NCBI GenBank assembly: GCA_002728035.1 | Contig: PBUZ01000008.1 | Span: 1 to 8,746 of the forward strand | Direction: 5' to 3' | DNA length: 8,746 nucleotides | From: Methanobacteriota archaeon | GTDB taxonomy: Archaea; Thermoplasmatota; Poseidoniia; Poseidoniales; Poseidoniaceae | In this document: piece by piece, positions 7,208-8,746 of the stretch | How positions within the stretch are numbered: the stretch's first letter is position 1 | Layout: every line of letters starts with the position of its first letter | The notes under the pieces: model-generated | What the model saw: only the letters and a program-made list of their open reading frames with translations | Told to the model about the DNA's origin: nothing | Database searches by the model: none | Translations under genes and position numbers: made by a program

Positions 7208-7903
7208 ATGAGGTCGGGCAACCCCTTGTTGTTCGTCGGGTTTCTTGGCATCGGTTCCTGCTTGTTGCTCGCCTTTTTGTGGGCGCCAAGTGTATCCATC
7301 GAGGCCTTCGAATCACCCGCTGCTCAACGTCTGTTTTACTGGCATGTCCCTGCGGCTTGGGCGGCATTCATTGCGTTTGGCGCCCTGTTTCTCGGCTCCG
7401 CAGGTTGGTTGTTTAAGCGTTCAGAAACGATGTGGCGTTTGCATGTTGCAGGGTCCGAAGCCGGCCTTGCAACCGGCCTGATGACCGTTTGGTCGGGCTG
7501 TGTATGGGGGGCTGCAGAATGGGGGACGCCGTGGGATTGGAGCGATGTCCGTCTGAATTCCTTTGGGTTGTTGACCTTGCTGGCCACTTACGTGGTCCTC
7601 GGTCGAAACAGTCAACCCGATGGCGTGGAAACGCGTGACACCTTTGCCGCCTTTGGGCTGTACGGATTTGTGTTGGTGCCGATCACCTACATCGCCACGC
7701 GAATTTGGACCATACGTCATCCAGGCCCTGTTGTGGCCACAGGAGATGGAGGTTCCATCAACGGTGACATGGGGCTGTTATTGGCACTGTCTGCCCTGTC
7801 GTTCACCGTGTTCATCATTGGCCACATCCAGGCCTCGATGCACGTGACTTCACTCGAGCAACGCCTTGAAAAATTGCAGCGCATCGCCGACAAGGGGGCA
7901 TGA
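7208..7903 (+). CDS. ccmC: Haem exporter protein CcmC
   Basis: CcmC is the integral membrane haem-handling protein that, with CcmA, CcmB and CcmD, presents haem to the chaperone CcmE for cytochrome c maturation. The 231 residues are close to the family length (about 240). About six hydrophobic helices are visible. His46 in YWHVPAAW and His171 in IRHPGP match the two external haem-ligand histidines. The tryptophan-rich WWD segment spans about 100-117 (Trp100, Trp105, Trp109, Trp111, Asp113, Arg115), with WSDVRL where many CcmC proteins have WDARL, one residue longer. The C-terminus is a short charged helix. The ATG at 7208 is the first possible start after an in-frame stop at 7196-7198, but the GGAGG lies 19 bases away, so the start is uncertain. 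The stop is followed one base later by the ccmD-like gene. Confidence 0.92.
   Translation: MRSGNPLLFVGFLGIGSCLLLAFLWAPSVSIEAFESPAAQRLFYWHVPAAWAAFIAFGALFLGSAGWLFKRSETMWRLHVAGSEAGLATGLMTVWSGCVWGAAEWGTPWDWSDVRLNSFGLLTLLATYVVLGRNSQPDGVETRDTFAAFGLYGFVLVPITYIATRIWTIRHPGPVVATGDGGSINGDMGLLLALSALSFTVFIIGHIQASMHVTSLEQRLEKLQRIADKGA
7892..7898 (+). promoter_or_regulatory. Ribosome-binding site of the ccmD-like gene
   Basis: AAGGGGG ends six bases before the ATG at 7905 and lies inside the last codons of ccmC. It supports 7905 rather than an upstream in-frame ATG at 7866, and indicates translation coupled to ccmC. Confidence 0.5.
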
Positions 7904-7904
7904 C

Positions 7905-8078
7905 ATGGAAGGGATGACGTACCTCGCCATTGGCTATTTTGGCATGCTTGTGGGCATTGCCTTGTGGACCTATACGGTCGTTGCGCGAAGCCAGCGGCTT
8001 GAAGCACGGCTCCAAGCCCTTGAAACGGCCTTGCCGAGCGGTGACGAGGTCGCTACGGACGAAAAAACAGACGAGTGA
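7905..8078 (+). CDS. ccmD: Small CcmD-like membrane protein
   Basis: This 57-residue protein has one transmembrane helix (about residues 5-26) followed by an Arg/Leu-rich amphipathic segment (RSQRLEARLQALE) and an acidic tail. That size, single-helix topology and charged helix after the membrane match CcmD, the small subunit that helps release holo-CcmE from the CcmABC complex. CcmD is poorly conserved in sequence, so the call rests on topology and on its place one base after ccmC. An in-frame ATG at 7866 would add 13 residues and overlap ccmC by 38 bases; the ATG at 7905 has the better ribosome site. It ends 57 bases before the NMD3 gene. Confidence 0.75.
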   Translation: MEGMTYLAIGYFGMLVGIALWTYTVVARSQRLEARLQALETALPSGDEVATDEKTDE

Positions 8079-8135
8079 GGGCCAAAGCGGCGCACACTTT
8101 CAAAGGTCATCGCCGTGAGCGGGTGAGTGAGGAGC
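8079..8135 (+). other. Short gap between the ccm cluster and the NMD3 gene
   Basis: These 57 bases hold no gene. An ACTTTCAAAGG stretch near 8096-8106 is the only AT-rich element and could be a weak promoter. GAGGAG at 8129-8134 lies only one base from the ATG at 8136, unusually close for a ribosome site. No terminator hairpin with a T-tract is visible. Confidence 0.35.
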
Positions 8136-8746
8136 ATGAAAAATCATCTCGGTGGAGAGTTTTGCTTGGTCTGTGGAGCGGACCCCCCGCTCTTTGGAGA
8201 CCGCATGTGCGAGCCGTGTTTGCGTGCTCGAACCGTTTTGGCAAAGGTTCCAGAAAATGTTCCGTGGGTACGATGCGCGCGTTGTGGCATCGTCGAGATC
8301 GAAGGCAAGTGGGAAAACACCACAGAAGCCGAAGTTTGGGATGAATTGTTGCATCGAAATCTGACCGTCCACGAACGTGCTGAAGACATTCAACTCGCCA
8401 TGGAACCGGTCACCGTTTCCGACCGTCACACCCTGCTTCACATCCAACTCGAGGGCGTCATTGACGACCTGCTTTTCCAAGAAGAACACACGATGAGGGC
8501 TCGAATGGCCAACGGCGTTTGCTTGACGTGCACCCGACGTGCAGGCAATTACTTCGAAGCCACCGTGCAACTTCGTTCAACCGCCCGACGTCTCTCCGAA
8601 GAAGAATTTCAACGCCTGCGGGCCACTTTGGACGATGTGCTGGACAAACTCTCCGACGACCCGATGTTTTTCATCACCAACGAAGGTCCCGTCACCGGAG
8701 GTTACGATGTCGTGCTCGGCAGCAAAGGTTTGGCAAGGGCATGGGG
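8136..8746 (+). CDS. Archaeal NMD3 homologue (ribosomal export/60S-associated family), 3' end cut by window edge
   Basis: The first 203 residues are visible. The N-terminal zinc-binding pattern typical of NMD3 is clear: CLVCG (Cys10, Cys13), CEPC (Cys25, Cys28), CARCG (Cys47, Cys50) and CLTC (Cys129, Cys132), followed by the family hallmark GNYFEATVQLR (137-147). In eukaryotes NMD3 is the adaptor for export of the large ribosomal subunit; archaeal homologues have no nucleus to cross and are thought to bind the large subunit, with their role unsettled. It is soluble, with no signal or membrane segment. The ATG at 8136 is preferred; an in-frame GTG at 8127 is possible because the stop in this frame lies at 8124-8126. 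The gene is probably unrelated in function to the ccm genes before it. It is a strong marker of archaeal origin. Confidence 0.92.
   Translation, partial: MKNHLGGEFCLVCGADPPLFGDRMCEPCLRARTVLAKVPENVPWVRCARCGIVEIEGKWENTTEAEVWDELLHRNLTVHERAEDIQLAMEPVTVSDRHTLLHIQLEGVIDDLLFQEEHTMRARMANGVCLTCTRRAGNYFEATVQLRSTARRLSEEEFQRLRATLDDVLDKLSDDPMFFITNEGPVTGGYDVVLGSKGLARAW

Noticed and set aside
6841..7416. A 191-codon plus-strand frame across the ATPase-ccmC junction.
   Set aside because: It is out of frame with both real genes and has a Cys/His/Arg-rich, motif-free product. Only its short MTHGHE stretch is of interest, reported under the ccmC start.
8100..8570. A 156-codon open frame on the minus strand.
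   Set aside because: It is antisense to the NMD3 zinc-binding region; the Cys pattern and hallmark motif are on the plus strand.

Overview
The window most likely comes from a marine planktonic archaeon, with Marine Group II (Poseidoniales) as the best guess. The archaeal part rests on an NMD3-type ribosomal export factor homologue at the right edge, a protein family of archaea and eukaryotes. The narrower guess is inference: it rests on the moderate GC content, the Shine-Dalgarno-like GGAGG motifs, the giant membrane-anchored subtilisin and the cytochrome c maturation genes. Coding density is very high, and no gene-free gap exceeds about 90 bases. I see no rRNA, tRNA, CRISPR array or insertion sequence.

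The left half (1-5861) is read from the minus strand and holds two membrane-associated proteases. A rhomboid intramembrane serine protease (4815-5861) lies directly upstream of a very large S8 (subtilisin) protease. The S8 gene starts at 4729 and runs off the left edge. It encodes a signal peptide, a propeptide-like region, a complete Asp/His/Asn/Ser catalytic set, Ig-like and CARDB-like domains, a beta-propeller-like region with an Asp-box, one C-terminal transmembrane helix, and an acidic then proline-rich cytoplasmic tail. The 85-base spacing suggests co-transcription and raises the possibility that the rhomboid acts on the anchored protease.

The right half (5951-8078) is divergent, on the plus strand, and is a compact haem-export cluster of the system I (Ccm) type. 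The first gene is a CcmA-like ATPase fused to a membrane domain that occupies the place of CcmB. It is followed by CcmC with the tryptophan-rich WWD motif and haem-ligand histidines, and then by a small CcmD-like protein one base later. Together they would deliver haem to the outside of the membrane for attachment to c-type cytochromes. CcmE, CcmF and CcmH equivalents are not in the window. The 5' part of an NMD3 homologue (from 8136, cut by the right edge) follows on the same strand.

The main points for a second look are the CcmA-membrane domain fusion, the odd ccmC start (a palindrome over the Shine-Dalgarno and a possible one-base frameshift), the rhomboid/S8 pair, and the inverted repeat that includes the rhomboid start codon.
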